DNA of 64,000 nucleotides, taken from the NCBI RefSeq assembly GCF_900128945.1, contig NZ_FQUD01000001.1:1289435-1353434 (forward strand), written 5' to 3'. This document shows, one piece after another, positions 44,693 to 53,880 of the stretch (position 1 is its first letter; each line of letters begins with the position of its first letter). The stretch comes from Chryseobacterium sp. OV279 (GTDB taxonomy: Bacteria > Bacteroidota > Bacteroidia > Flavobacteriales > Weeksellaceae). The translations under genes were made by a program, and so were the position numbers. Under the pieces are notes generated by a model. The model was not told the DNA's origin. It did not search any database and saw only the letters and a list, made by a program, of their open reading frames with translations.

Positions 44693-46207
44693 ATGAAAAA
44701 TTTTCGTTCCCTATTATCGCTGTCTGCATTGTTGTTTTGCGTTAAATTTCAGGCTCAGGTGAATGATTCCATCATGGAAAAAGTTCGTGAGGAGTACAGT
44801 TATGAAAGACTATTTAAAGAAAACCTCAATTCCAATCCTGCCAACAGACTAGGTGCAAGGAAGTATAATATCACGACCTTCAGGCTGCTGACAGAAAACA
44901 CAGATACACCCAATGAAATTCAGCAGAAAGGCAAAGGAAAAAATCTGTGGGGTGCTGAAGCTTATTCCTTACAAAATCTGGATCCGAAAACAACCGTTTG
45001 GGGCAGTGCTTCCTATACCAAAGGAAAAACCAAACAGATGGTATGGAACGAAAATGCTGATTATGACCTGATCTATCCTTATGTAGCCGCCGACAGTGTG
45101 GGAGGAGATATGAAGTTTGAAAACTATAGCTTTTCAGGAGGTTATTCAAAGGCAATTAATTCTTATACAATCGGGATTACAGGAAGCTACAGAGCCAATT
45201 TAGGCTACAGGGATACAGATCCAAGGCCGAAAAATACATCGGCCAACTTTTCTTTAGCACTGGGAGCCAATAAACTGGTCTCGGATAAATTTAAAGTTGG
45301 AGCCTATCTGGAAGGAGAGAAATACACCCAGAAACATTATTTGAGCTTTGTCAGCAACCAGGGGTTTCCTATGATCTACAATATGAATGGATTGGGGAAT
45401 TACAACGAGCTGCTTTCCGGGAAACTTCGTCAGGCCTATTATGAAGGCTGGTCTTACGGGGGAGGTTTACAGGTTTTCGAAGCCAGCAATAGAAACTGGT
45501 ATCTTAATCTAGGATTTAAAAAATTCAATATGGATAAATTCCTGAGCGAATATACAGATCTCAACGCCTCAAAAATTGATGAACAGCGGTTGAATGTATC
45601 CCTCGGGAAATTTTTTAATACCGGAAAAATCGTCTGGGGAATTTCAGCCGACGGTAGCAGTACGGAAAGAAAAGGAACGGAAAACCTCTTCCTGAACGAA
45701 AATTCCAGAAATTATATCCGGATCGGAACTGTAGAAAGATACAGTCATAAGATCAATCATATCCTCCTTAAAGGACTTCTCCAGATAGAAAATACGGGAG
45801 CAAAATCTTCACTGGTGCCTTTCTTCGGCTGGGTTCAGGAAAAAGAAAAATACAGCAATCCGCTGTCTGTTGTTGAGTTAAACAGAATGATATACGGTGC
45901 CGATTATCAGTGGCTGAAAACTTTTAGCAGCGATTTAGCGCTTTCCGTTTCTCTGGGAATTTCCGTGACGGATGTGTATAAGAAAAGCGGGCTTTTCAAT
46001 AATTCAGGAAAGCCATCCATTAACCAGATGTTGCAGGAAAATTATGCTTTTCAGTCATCGGATGTCTGGCAGGCAAAACTGGATGTTAATTTTCATTTTA
46101 CCCTTCCTGTAGTTAAGAATGCATTCGCAGGAGGAAAAGTCATTTACAGCCATTTTCAGAACGGGAGCAATACCTATTTTGCGGCCACGATAGGAACTAT
46201 TTTTTAA
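44693..46207 (+). CDS. DUF6850-like outer-membrane barrel protein
   Basis: A 504-aa protein with a signal peptide (cleavage near KFQAQ, residue 22). The body alternates short Tyr/Trp/Phe-rich beta strands (for example YSLQNLDPKTTVWGSASYTKG in pieces) and ends in a beta strand with a terminal Phe, as expected for outer-membrane barrels. It matches the family DUF6850 found in the same operon with DUF4876 and a TonB receptor. Role unknown; it may form a second porin-like component of the uptake machine. It is followed by the cytochrome c peroxidase with a gap of 13 bp. Confidence 0.78.
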   Translation: MKNFRSLLSLSALLFCVKFQAQVNDSIMEKVREEYSYERLFKENLNSNPANRLGARKYNITTFRLLTENTDTPNEIQQKGKGKNLWGAEAYSLQNLDPKTTVWGSASYTKGKTKQMVWNENADYDLIYPYVAADSVGGDMKFENYSFSGGYSKAINSYTIGITGSYRANLGYRDTDPRPKNTSANFSLALGANKLVSDKFKVGAYLEGEKYTQKHYLSFVSNQGFPMIYNMNGLGNYNELLSGKLRQAYYEGWSYGGGLQVFEASNRNWYLNLGFKKFNMDKFLSEYTDLNASKIDEQRLNVSLGKFFNTGKIVWGISADGSSTERKGTENLFLNENSRNYIRIGTVERYSHKINHILLKGLLQIENTGAKSSLVPFFGWVQEKEKYSNPLSVVELNRMIYGADYQWLKTFSSDLALSVSLGISVTDVYKKSGLFNNSGKPSINQMLQENYAFQSSDVWQAKLDVNFHFTLPVVKNAFAGGKVIYSHFQNGSNTYFAATIGTIF

Positions 46208-46220
46208 AAACAGAAAGATC

Positions 46221-47357
46221 ATGAAGTTGTCAGGATTTAAAGTCATTTTGCTGATAGGAGCCATTGTTTTCCTTTTTATGCAGAACACCATGCAGCAATA
46301 CAGAGTAGATTATGGAGAAGTCATAGAACAATACAAAAAGCCTGTAAAATACTGGCCTGCGCCTTCTATAGATGATGGTGTCAACTGGAAAGAATTTGAA
46401 GCGATAGAGTGGGATTCCAATTATTACGATACACAGGAACTTCCTGAAGTCATGCTTGGAAAGAAGCTGTTTTTCGATCCTAAACTATCGGCATCCAGCC
46501 AGGTCTCATGCAGCAGTTGCCACAATCCCGAAATGGGTTGGGCAGACCGCCAGGAAGTGGCATTGGGTCATGATCATTTACAAGGGAAACGAAATACACA
46601 GTCGCTCTTTAATATTGCAGACAGAACCTCCTATTTCTGGGACGGAAGAGCCAAAACACTTGAAGAACAGCTGGTAGGACCTATTTCTGCCCACAATGAG
46701 ATGAATATGAAACCGGAAAAATTAGCCGGAAAATTGTCTAAACTCACGGAATACAGACAGCTTTTTAAAGATGTATATCAGACCGATAAAATTACTTTCG
46801 ATAAAATAGCCAAAGCTTTAGCCGTATTTCAGAAAACCATCAGAAGCCAGCCGAGCAGACTGGATAAATTCATTAAAGGAGACCATAAAGCATTGAGTGA
46901 TAAGGAAATTTACGGGATGCATTTATTCCGAACCAAAGCAAGATGCATGAACTGTCACAACGGGAAAAACCTCACGGATGAGTCGTTTCACAATATTGGT
47001 CTTACCTATTACAAGAGAGAATATGAAGACCTGGGATTGTATCATATTACCAAAAAAGCAGAGGATGTAGGGAAATTCAAGACGCCTTCCTTAAGAGATC
47101 TGGATTATACCGCTCCATGGATGCACAATGGACTGATGGACGATCTGTACGGCGTGGTGAGCCTTTACAACAGCGGAATGCAGATGATCAATCCTAGTCC
47201 CGAAGAAAAGAAAGCTGATCCCAATTTTCCGGTCACAGATCATCTGATGAAGCCATTAAAACTTAATGAACAGGAAGTGGATGCCGTCGTTGCCTTTCTG
47301 AAAAGCATTTCAGGAAGTTATTATAAAATGCCGCGCCCGGAAATCCCGAGGAAATAA
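46221..47357 (+). CDS. Di-haem cytochrome c peroxidase
   Basis: This 378-aa protein has an N-terminal membrane-anchor or signal segment (about residues 5-22). Two haem-binding CxxCH motifs follow: CSSCH at Cys97-His101 and CMNCH at Cys242-His246. The conserved DRTSYFWDGRAKTLEEQ stretch (pieces, about 134-150) and a C-terminal Met/Trp segment (DYTAPWMHNG) fit the MauG/CcpA peroxidase family. It should act in the periplasm, reducing peroxide or oxidising a ligand or metal bound by the uptake system; the latter explains its place in the TonB receptor operon, but is inference. It ends the operon, with a terminator at 47392. Confidence 0.9.
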   Translation: MKLSGFKVILLIGAIVFLFMQNTMQQYRVDYGEVIEQYKKPVKYWPAPSIDDGVNWKEFEAIEWDSNYYDTQELPEVMLGKKLFFDPKLSASSQVSCSSCHNPEMGWADRQEVALGHDHLQGKRNTQSLFNIADRTSYFWDGRAKTLEEQLVGPISAHNEMNMKPEKLAGKLSKLTEYRQLFKDVYQTDKITFDKIAKALAVFQKTIRSQPSRLDKFIKGDHKALSDKEIYGMHLFRTKARCMNCHNGKNLTDESFHNIGLTYYKREYEDLGLYHITKKAEDVGKFKTPSLRDLDYTAPWMHNGLMDDLYGVVSLYNSGMQMINPSPEEKKADPNFPVTDHLMKPLKLNEQEVDAVVAFLKSISGSYYKMPRPEIPRK

Positions 47358-47391
47358 AGCTGTAAAACGCTGTTAAAATCTACGAAATTAC

Positions 47392-47436
47392 AAAACACCT
47401 TATCCGAATTGTTTATTCAGATGAGGTGTTTTTTTT
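47392..47436 (+). terminator. Terminator of the uptake operon
   Basis: AAAACACCT (47392-47400) pairs with AGGTGTTTT (47424-47432), extended by further pairs in the loop, followed by T. Downstream (47440-47485) is a low-complexity stretch of repeated ATCAATTATCAAT words. Confidence 0.75.
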
Positions 47437-47586
47437 AAATCACGATCAATCATCAATTATCAATTATCAATCATCATTAATAAAAATGCTGATTATTTAT
47501 TTATTTATTGTTCGACCTTTGTCCAAAAGAACATACCCCTCTTTATATTCTGATCCTCAAAATTTTAATGCGTAACTTTGAGTGAA

Positions 47587-48147
47587 ATGAAGTTGTACAT
47601 AAAATATATGGTAAGTCTTCGGTGCAAAATGATGGTGCATGAGGAATTGAATAATCTGGGCATCAAGCATGCTGTGGTAGATCTGGGGGTCGTTGAGGTG
47701 TTGGAAGATATTACCAGTGAACAGCGGGAGATTTTAAAAAGGGAATTATTGAAATCAGGTCTTGAATTATTAGACAATAAAAAAAGCATCCTGATCGAAA
47801 AAATTAAAAATGTAATTACCGAAATGATCCATTATTCTGAAGCGCTTCCTAAAGAAAATTTCTCAGACTATATCAGCGAAAAACTAGGCTACGACTATAC
47901 CTATCTGGCCAATATATTTTCTGAAGTGAAAGGGATCACGATACAGCATTACATCATCATCAATAAAATTGAAAAAGTAAAGGAGCTGCTTTTGTATGAT
48001 GAACTTAATCTTACAGAGATCTCTTATAAACTGAATTACAGCAGTGCGGCCCATCTTTCCAACCAGTTTAAAAAAATCACCGGGCTTTCCCCTTCTTTCT
48101 ATAAACAACTCGGGCTCAAGCGTAAAAATAATTTGGAAGACTTTTAA
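47587..48147 (+). CDS. AraC-family transcriptional regulator
   Basis: A 186-aa protein from the ATG at 47587 (a TTG at 47578 is also in frame). Residues 1-65 form a small ferredoxin-like domain (MKLYIKYMVSLRCKMMV, then VVDLGVVEVLEDIT) found in front of AraC-type domains in Flavobacteriia. The C-terminal 100 residues are a complete AraC DNA-binding domain with two helix-turn-helix units: LGYDYTYLANIFSE, and LTEISYKLNYSSAAHLSNQFKKITG in pieces. It lacks a sugar-binding domain. TAACTTTG overlaps the leader just before the ATG. Its target is unknown. Confidence 0.85.
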   Translation: MKLYIKYMVSLRCKMMVHEELNNLGIKHAVVDLGVVEVLEDITSEQREILKRELLKSGLELLDNKKSILIEKIKNVITEMIHYSEALPKENFSDYISEKLGYDYTYLANIFSEVKGITIQHYIIINKIEKVKELLLYDELNLTEISYKLNYSSAAHLSNQFKKITGLSPSFYKQLGLKRKNNLEDF

Positions 48148-48341
48148 AATGTGTGATATATATAAGATTAATACAATAATATGTAGCACAATTCAGGATG
48201 GAAATCCCAACTTTGTATAGTAAACAGTAAATTAAAGAATAAATTTACCACCATAAAAAATCAATATAATATATCTCCTTTTTTCAAATGGAGCTTAAAA
48301 CTACCAGAAAATAGTACATATATTTTTGAAGAGTTTTAGAC

Positions 48342-48375
48342 AAGGGATAGAAGCTTAAAGGTCTCTATCCCTTTT
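48342..48375 (+). terminator. Hairpin terminator
   Basis: AAGGGATAG (48342-48350) pairs with CTATCCCTT (48365-48373) and TT follows. It is 195 bp after the AraC-type gene, so the 3' region is long or holds a small RNA; nothing specific was recognised in it. Confidence 0.7.
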
Positions 48376-48424
48376 CGTTATGAAAGGTATTGAATAATAG
48401 GTGGAAATAATAAATAGCTGAAGT

Positions 48425-48694
48425 ATGAAAACAATACATCTCTTTCAATTCAAAGACTCCGTATCCCTCAAAATTCCTTTTTTTAAGAAAAGCTATGGAT
48501 TGGAAACTTTAAATGAATTAATGGAATACGAATTAATGAATACTGAAAAAGTAACCGAGTGTATCATTGAAACCCACGATGATTTTATTTTTGAAGATAC
48601 CTCGCGGGATGACCTGCTGAAGATGTGCCAAAATGCAGAAGAAACGGTTGAGCATTATTTCGCAACCGCTGTAGGGGATGAAGATATTCTTTAA
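48425..48694 (+). CDS. Small hypothetical acidic protein
   Basis: The 89-aa protein has no signal peptide. It starts KTIHLFQFKDSVSLKIPFFKK and becomes acidic (ETHDDFIFEDTSRDD), with a helix near the C-terminus. No family is recognised. The composition agrees with core genes and the start follows a terminator by 50 bp, so it is likely a real, separately transcribed gene. No function can be proposed. Confidence 0.65.
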   Translation: MKTIHLFQFKDSVSLKIPFFKKSYGLETLNELMEYELMNTEKVTECIIETHDDFIFEDTSRDDLLKMCQNAEETVEHYFATAVGDEDIL

Positions 48695-48806
48695 AAAACG
48701 AAGTTACCATAATCACCTCTGGACATCTTAGAAGAGAAGAACAAATCGTGTTATTGCTTTGTTCTTCATATCTGAGCCCTTTTTTTAATGATAAATCCGG
48801 TTTTAT

Positions 48807-48938
48807 TTAACTGGTGGTATTTCTGCTTTCATTCTCTTTATCTTTTCTTTTGGTAGCCTTATCTTCCTTTTTTTCTTTCGCAGTTTTCAAGGGTGCTGTT
48901 TTATCCGATTTCTTTTTTCCGTCTTTCTCTTTTGCCAT
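48807..48938 (-). CDS. Small Lys-rich protein (43 aa)
   Basis: Reading the minus strand from ATG at 48938 gives MAKEKDGKKKSDK, continuing with repeated Lys/Glu/Ala stretches, and ends NTTS. It is an extremely basic, low-complexity protein. Similar short Lys-rich proteins, with the same opening, are common in Chryseobacterium-like genomes and are of unknown role; nucleic-acid binding or ribosome association would fit the composition. The gene has its own start and stop and is too short for most gene callers. Confidence 0.6.
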   Translation of the reverse strand: MAKEKDGKKKSDKTAPLKTAKEKKEDKATKRKDKENESRNTTS

Positions 48939-49085
48939 GGTATAAAATATTTATTGAGTGTAAAGGTCATGGATTAAAAATGGAACGACTTGCAAGAGTC
49001 TGGGCATTTGTTACATAAATCATACATAATGACAATTTGCAGGCCTGATTTTGAAAATGTACTTTTATGGACTTAGATAAGCCAT

Positions 49086-49126
49086 AATCCTTATAGGTTT
49101 TCAAAAACCTGTAGGGATTTTTTTAT
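49086..49126. terminator. Hairpin with T-run, convergent region
   Basis: An imperfect stem around ATAGGTTT/AAACCTGTA with a short TC-containing loop is flanked by AATCC and GGATT and followed by a T-run. It lies beyond the 3' end of the minus-strand gene at 49171, then a low-complexity ATCAATTATCA stretch follows at 49127-49175. Confidence 0.55.
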
Positions 49127-49170
49127 CATCATCATCAATTAATCAATTATCATTCATCACCTATCAATTA

Positions 49171-49611
49171 TCAATAGTAGAAGTGATGAGTGAAGAAATA
49201 AACAAAAGAAGTTGTCGTCTCAATACCATAGCTTATCTCGCTGCCATAGCCCTTTTTACTGGGGTCGGTATCCATTTCATAAATATACTGAATATCACCT
49301 TTGATATACGTTTCAATGGCCAGATCGATTTTCCAATAGGTTTGAAAATCAGTGATTGTTTGTTGCATTGATGCTTGATCGCTTGAAATGATACTTGCGT
49401 TTTGAATATCCCGCTCATCTGATCCTGAAACACCCATGGCTGAAATGATAAACGAAGTGAAATCCGGTATTTCACTTTTTTGTACCCGGATGACCTTAAG
49501 GATAATCTCATCTCCGTTGAAAATAATTTCGGAAATATTTTCATTGAAAATAAAAAAATAATAGTCCCGATGACGCAGTTTTTCAGTTAACAGAGATGGA
49601 TTGAACGGCAT
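49171..49611 (-). CDS. Hypothetical protein
   Basis: The 146-aa protein lacks a signal peptide. The N-terminal part is beta-rich (YYFFIFNENISEIIF, ILKVIRVQKSEIPDF), followed by an alpha region (DQASMQQTITDFQTYWKIDLAIETYIKGD). The end (TTTSFVYFFTHHFYY) passes into the AT-rich low-complexity tail and may be extended past the original stop. No family is recognised. It is divergent from the GNAT gene. Confidence 0.65.
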   Translation of the reverse strand: MPFNPSLLTEKLRHRDYYFFIFNENISEIIFNGDEIILKVIRVQKSEIPDFTSFIISAMGVSGSDERDIQNASIISSDQASMQQTITDFQTYWKIDLAIETYIKGDIQYIYEMDTDPSKKGYGSEISYGIETTTSFVYFFTHHFYY

Positions 49612-49726
49612 TTTTCTTCTGATATTAAAATTAATGGTATTTTTAGTGAATTGTAACTCATAGAGCTCATGGGAGCAATTCTATGAATGATCATGTTTAT
49701 TTTCAAAACTAATACAATTTTACATC

Positions 49727-50227
49727 ATGAAACAATTTCAGTTCAACGATTTTCCAAATGTGAAAGGCAGCAGAGTATCATTACGTCAGATTATGGATGC
49801 TGATATTCCGGACCTGATTGAAATTTCGTTTTATGATGCTGTTCAGGCAGAAACTGTTGAGCAGGCCGCGGAAATGCAGGCCAGAATCGATCGGGATTAT
49901 CTGGACGGGAATTCCATTCACTGGGGAATTGTAGATAATGAAACCCATCAAATCGTTGGAACCTGTGGCTACTATCGTGGACTGGATCAGGGAGAAGGTG
50001 AGCTGGGCTGTGTTTTATTACCCCAATATTACGGCCAGGGTTATATGACCGACGGAATGTCACTTGCTATTGATTTCGGTTTAAATACGATGGGCTTGAA
50101 ACGCATCTGGGCAGCTACAAGCCAGGAAAACGGTCCCGCAATGAAACTTCTGGAGCGGCTTCATTTTGTGAAAACAGCAGATTTAAGTGACGGAGAAATT
50201 GAATATGAACTGATACAGACAAAGTGA
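49727..50227 (+). CDS. GNAT acetyltransferase (RimJ/RimL type)
   Basis: A 166-aa GNAT-fold protein of the RimJ/RimL group. It starts with VKGSRVSLRQIMDADIPDLIEIS. The acetyl-CoA site reads GELGCVLLPQYYGQGYMTDG (about residues 91-110), then GLKRIWAATSQENGPAMKLLERLHF (about 124-148), where the Asn and Pro are typical. Such enzymes acetylate N-terminal amines of ribosomal proteins or small amines; which one here is unclear. It is monocistronic. Nothing odd. Confidence 0.85.
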   Translation: MKQFQFNDFPNVKGSRVSLRQIMDADIPDLIEISFYDAVQAETVEQAAEMQARIDRDYLDGNSIHWGIVDNETHQIVGTCGYYRGLDQGEGELGCVLLPQYYGQGYMTDGMSLAIDFGLNTMGLKRIWAATSQENGPAMKLLERLHFVKTADLSDGEIEYELIQTK

Positions 50228-50690
50228 TTTTTGGTTGCTGGTTGCTAGTTTATTAGTTGCTGGTTGGTAGTAATTAAGCTAATAAATTATCGCCTGATGT
50301 CTAAAATTTTGATTCTAGTATTCACCATTCACTTGCGAAGCAAAATTCACCATTGACATCAATGCCACTTAAAATCTAAACCAAAAGCTGCCTGGTTTTA
50401 ACCTTCGGCACAGTCTCTAATCCCGACAGCCTGCTGCCTAATATCTGCTACCTGTCACCTGTCACCTAAAGTTCACCATTCACCTTCTTAATCCAGTTGA
50501 AAGTCCGACATCACTAATCAATCATCACTCATCATTCATGAGCAAAAAGTACCACATCTTCTAAAAACATTCTAAAACCTGCACACCAACAATTAAAATT
50601 ATTTATATTAGATAGAGAAATGCTGAACGAATTCAATGTTGAGACGGCAAGATAGTTGTAGTTAACTAAAAACCACACAAATTAAAACAT
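50228..50690. other. Low-complexity intergenic region before egtD
   Basis: There is no coding frame. The region is filled with short repeat words: GTTGCTGGTT at about 50233-50275, ACCATTCAC/TTCACCATT several times at 50323-50485, CCTGTCACCTGTCACCT near 50452, and ATCAATCATCACTCATCATTC near 50517. These are dispersed low-complexity repeats common between Chryseobacterium genes. The last 90 bp before egtD (from about 50600) are AT-rich and likely to hold its promoter. Confidence 0.55.
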
Positions 50691-51674
50691 ATGAATTTAC
50701 AGTTAAAACCACATTCTAAGGTGGAAGATATTCATGTTGATCATTTTCGCGGGGATGTTTTGGAAGGCTTAAAAAACAGTCCCAAAAGGTTATCCTCAAA
50801 ATATTTTTATGATGAAACAGGGGACCGCCTTTTCCAGGAGATCATGGCCATGCCGGAATACTATCTTACCCAATGTGAACTCGATATCTTTCAAAATAAA
50901 ACAGCCGATCTTGCCCGCCTGATCATTCCGGAAAACGAACCTTTCGATTTGATAGAGCTGGGTGCTGGAGATGCGATGAAATCTACATTTTTACTCCAAT
51001 ATCTTGTGGAAAAAGGAACCGATTTTAGCTATATGCCTATTGATATTTCAGGTCATATTCTGACGGAATTAAATGAAAAATTAAATCAAAAACTGCCCGG
51101 GCTGGAAATAGTCTCTCTTGAAGGCGAGTATTTTGAAATGCTTCAGAAAGCAGCTTCATTATCGTCCAGAAGGAAAGTTATTTTGTTTTTGGGAAGCAAT
51201 ATCGGGAATATGAATATCGAGGAAGCGGATCAGTTCTGTTCTGATTTAAACCGGAATCTGACATCCGGTGACAGGGTTTTGATCGGTTTCGACCTAAAAA
51301 AAAATCCTCACACGATTTTAAATGCCTACAACGATAGAACAGGAATTACAGCTGCATTTAACCTCAATCTTCTGACCCGCATCAACACAGAACTTGATGG
51401 TAATTTTAATCTGGATCAGTTTCAGCATTACCAAACTTATGACCCCATCTCCGGAGCCTGCCGAAGTTTTCTGGTAAGCCTGCAAAATCAACAGGTAACG
51501 ATAGGAAACACCCCTGTTTCATTTGAAGAAAATGAACTGATTGATATGGAAATTTCACAAAAATTTTCAGGTGAAAATATTGAAGAATTAAGAGAAAAAT
51601 CGGGATTTAAAAAAGCCGGAGAAATCAAAGACTCCAAAAAATGGTTTTTAGACGCAGTCTGGCAGGTACAGTAA
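50691..51674 (+). CDS. egtD: L-histidine N-alpha-methyltransferase
   Basis: The 327-aa SAM-dependent methyltransferase makes hercynine (N-alpha-trimethylhistidine) from histidine, the first step of ergothioneine synthesis. Signature regions of the EgtD family are present: SSKYFYDETGDRLFQEI (about 36-52), PEYYLTQCE, ELGAGDAMKS (SAM binding), PIDIS and LGSNIGN. The length agrees with EgtD (about 320 aa). It is followed by egtB after 103 bp and then by an ABC transporter, in one direction. It looks complete. Note that no egtA or egtC is present in the window. Confidence 0.92.
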   Translation: MNLQLKPHSKVEDIHVDHFRGDVLEGLKNSPKRLSSKYFYDETGDRLFQEIMAMPEYYLTQCELDIFQNKTADLARLIIPENEPFDLIELGAGDAMKSTFLLQYLVEKGTDFSYMPIDISGHILTELNEKLNQKLPGLEIVSLEGEYFEMLQKAASLSSRRKVILFLGSNIGNMNIEEADQFCSDLNRNLTSGDRVLIGFDLKKNPHTILNAYNDRTGITAAFNLNLLTRINTELDGNFNLDQFQHYQTYDPISGACRSFLVSLQNQQVTIGNTPVSFEENELIDMEISQKFSGENIEELREKSGFKKAGEIKDSKKWFLDAVWQVQ

Positions 51675-51777
51675 CGAATAGAATATGCAGAGTTTTATTT
51701 TTTAATCTGCTCCATCCACCCAATCTGCGGGAGAAAAAAGATTTCCGACTCAAAATAACTCACCAAAACTAAAGAAC

Positions 51778-52950
51778 ATGACACAGAATATAGTAACATC
51801 AGATTTAGTAAAAAAATATACAGACACCCGAAAGCATTCTGAAAAAATATGTGCTCCTCTGGAAATAGAAGATTATGTGGTGCAGCCCATCGTGGATGTG
51901 AGTCCGCCAAAGTGGCATCTGGGTCATACCACCTGGTTTTTTGAAACCTTTATCCTGATTCCGAACTTCCCTGACTATAAAGTTTTTGATCCGCAGTATA
52001 ATTTTGTTTTTAACAGCTATTACGAGACGATAGGAGCGAGAGTGATCCGCACCGACCGTGGAAATTTAAGCCGGCCTTCCGTTTCAGATATCTATAAATA
52101 CCGGAAATATGTGGACGAACATATGAGCATCTTCCTTCAGAGCCAATTTATGACTAAAGCTGTTGAACCCCTTATGGAATTAGGTTTAAATCATGAACAG
52201 CAGCATCAGGAATTATTAATTACCGATATTAAATATATTTTAGGGCACAATCCGCTTTTTCCGGCTTATACAAAAGAAACTATTTCGATAAAAGAAAAAC
52301 CAGAGCATTCAGAAATGATCCGGTTTTCAGAAGGTGTGTATGAAATAGGTTTTAACGGAGAAGGTTTCTGTTTTGATAATGAATTGGGAAGACATAAAGT
52401 TTTTCTGAATGATTTTGAAATAGCCAATCAGTTGGTGACCAACAGAGAATACCGTGAATTTATGGAAGCCGGCGGTTATTCGGATTTTAAACACTGGCAT
52501 GCCGAAGGATGGGATTGGGTCAGACAGAATAACGCAACATCTCCATTGTACTGGCATCAGATTGAAGGAAAATGGATGAATTATACCTTAAACGGTTTAC
52601 AGGAATTAGACCTCGATGAAGCCGTTTGTCACATCAATTTTTATGAAGCATCTGCTTTTGCTTCCTGGAAAGGAATGCGCTTGTCCACCGAAGCGGAATG
52701 GGAAGTAGCTTCCGGTCATTTTGATTGGGGAAGCCGCTGGGAATGGACCAATTCTGCTTATCTGCCTTATCCCGGATTTAAAAAAGAAGCGGGAGCAGTA
52801 GGAGAGTACAACGGAAAATTCATGGTCAATCAGATGGTTTTACGCGGTGCTTCCGATGCTACACCTCCCGGACACAGCAGAAATACCTATCGTAATTTCT
52901 TCCAGACCAGCCTGAAATGGCAGTTTACAGGAATCAGACTTGCCCGATAA
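51778..52950 (+). CDS. egtB: EgtB-like hercynine oxygenase (C-S bond forming)
   Basis: A 390-aa protein with an N-terminal DinB-like domain and a C-terminal formylglycine-generating-enzyme-like domain. Iron ligands fit the family's three-His pattern: His50 in HLGHTTW, and His139 and His143 in HEQQH. The C-terminal portion has RLSTEAEWEVASGHFDWG and ends with RNTYRNFFQTSLKWQFTGIRLAR in pieces. It couples a thiol donor (cysteine or gamma-glutamylcysteine) to hercynine. Because egtA and egtC are absent here, direct use of cysteine is possible, but unproven. A lyase (EgtE-like) must be supplied from elsewhere. Its stop directly abuts the transporter gene. Confidence 0.9.
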   Translation: MTQNIVTSDLVKKYTDTRKHSEKICAPLEIEDYVVQPIVDVSPPKWHLGHTTWFFETFILIPNFPDYKVFDPQYNFVFNSYYETIGARVIRTDRGNLSRPSVSDIYKYRKYVDEHMSIFLQSQFMTKAVEPLMELGLNHEQQHQELLITDIKYILGHNPLFPAYTKETISIKEKPEHSEMIRFSEGVYEIGFNGEGFCFDNELGRHKVFLNDFEIANQLVTNREYREFMEAGGYSDFKHWHAEGWDWVRQNNATSPLYWHQIEGKWMNYTLNGLQELDLDEAVCHINFYEASAFASWKGMRLSTEAEWEVASGHFDWGSRWEWTNSAYLPYPGFKKEAGAVGEYNGKFMVNQMVLRGASDATPPGHSRNTYRNFFQTSLKWQFTGIRLAR

Positions 52951-52959
52951 TTGTTGCCG

Positions 52960-53880
52960 ATGATTACAGTAGAATCAGTTTCAAAAAACTTTAACGGAAA
53001 ACCAGCCGTTGATCATATTTCTTTTCAGGCACATGATCAGGAGATTCTGGTGCTTCTGGGAACCAGCGGGTGTGGAAAAACGACCACGCTTAAAATGATC
53101 AATCGCCTTATAGAAGCAGACTCCGGGAATATTTTGATCGACGGTAAGAATATCCGTGATCAGAAACCGGAAGAACTGCGTATGGGCATTGGTTTTGTGA
53201 TGCAGCATTCCGGCCTGTTTCCTCATTATACCATCAGGCAGAATATTGCTGTAGTTCCGGAATTACTCAAATGGGACAGGAAAAAAACAGAAAACAGAAC
53301 CCAGGAACTGCTGGACAAACTTCATCTTTCCGAAGATGTCCTTTCAAGGTTTCCGGATGAACTGAGTGGAGGCCAGCAGCAGAGAGTGGGAATTGCAAGA
53401 GCCTTGATCGCCAATACACCTGTTTTGCTGATGGATGAACCTTTCGGAGCGCTGGATAATATTACGAAGGCAGATATTCATTCGGAATTTAAATCACTGG
53501 AAGAACTTAAAAATAAAACCATTATCCTCGTCACTCATGATGTTCAGGAAGCTTTTGAACTCGGGCATCGGATATGTCTAATGGACAAAGGGAAAATTAT
53601 TCAGACAGGAACGTCTAAAGAAATACTTTATCATCCCGAAAACGATTTTGTGACTGATTTTTTTGCTGAAAACCGTCTTTTACTGGAATATAAGATCGCC
53701 ACATTGAAAGATGTTGGTGACTTTCTTAATTCTAATCATTTACTGAATGAATTTCAACTGACAGAAAATACGAATGTTTGGGAGGCCTTACAGAAATTAA
53801 GTTCAGATCATAAAAATACAGACCATTACGAAAACCTGATCAGGGCTTTTAATGGGTACAGAAAATTACAGATCGTATGA
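52960..53880 (+). CDS. ABC transporter ATPase, betaine/choline family (EgtV-like by context)
   Basis: The 306-aa ATPase starts best at the ATG 52960 (two TTG codons precede it in frame). It has Walker A GTSGCGKTTT, the Q-loop GFVMQHSGLFPHY, signature LSGGQQQRVGIARAL, Walker B VLLMDEPFGALDNIT and H-loop LVTHDVQEAF. It belongs to the OpuCA/ProV family but lacks paired CBS domains, having a shorter C-terminus (about 60 residues). It lies 9 bp after egtB and overlaps the permease gene by ATGA, so the three are co-expressed. By context it fits the EgtV role of energising ergothioneine import. Confidence 0.88.
   Translation: MITVESVSKNFNGKPAVDHISFQAHDQEILVLLGTSGCGKTTTLKMINRLIEADSGNILIDGKNIRDQKPEELRMGIGFVMQHSGLFPHYTIRQNIAVVPELLKWDRKKTENRTQELLDKLHLSEDVLSRFPDELSGGQQQRVGIARALIANTPVLLMDEPFGALDNITKADIHSEFKSLEELKNKTIILVTHDVQEAFELGHRICLMDKGKIIQTGTSKEILYHPENDFVTDFFAENRLLLEYKIATLKDVGDFLNSNHLLNEFQLTENTNVWEALQKLSSDHKNTDHYENLIRAFNGYRKLQIV

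Noticed and set aside
52951..52959. TTG start of the ABC ATPase
   Set aside because: ATG at 52960 fits the start of the family (MITVESVSKNF) better; the preceding TTG codons directly abut the egtB stop.
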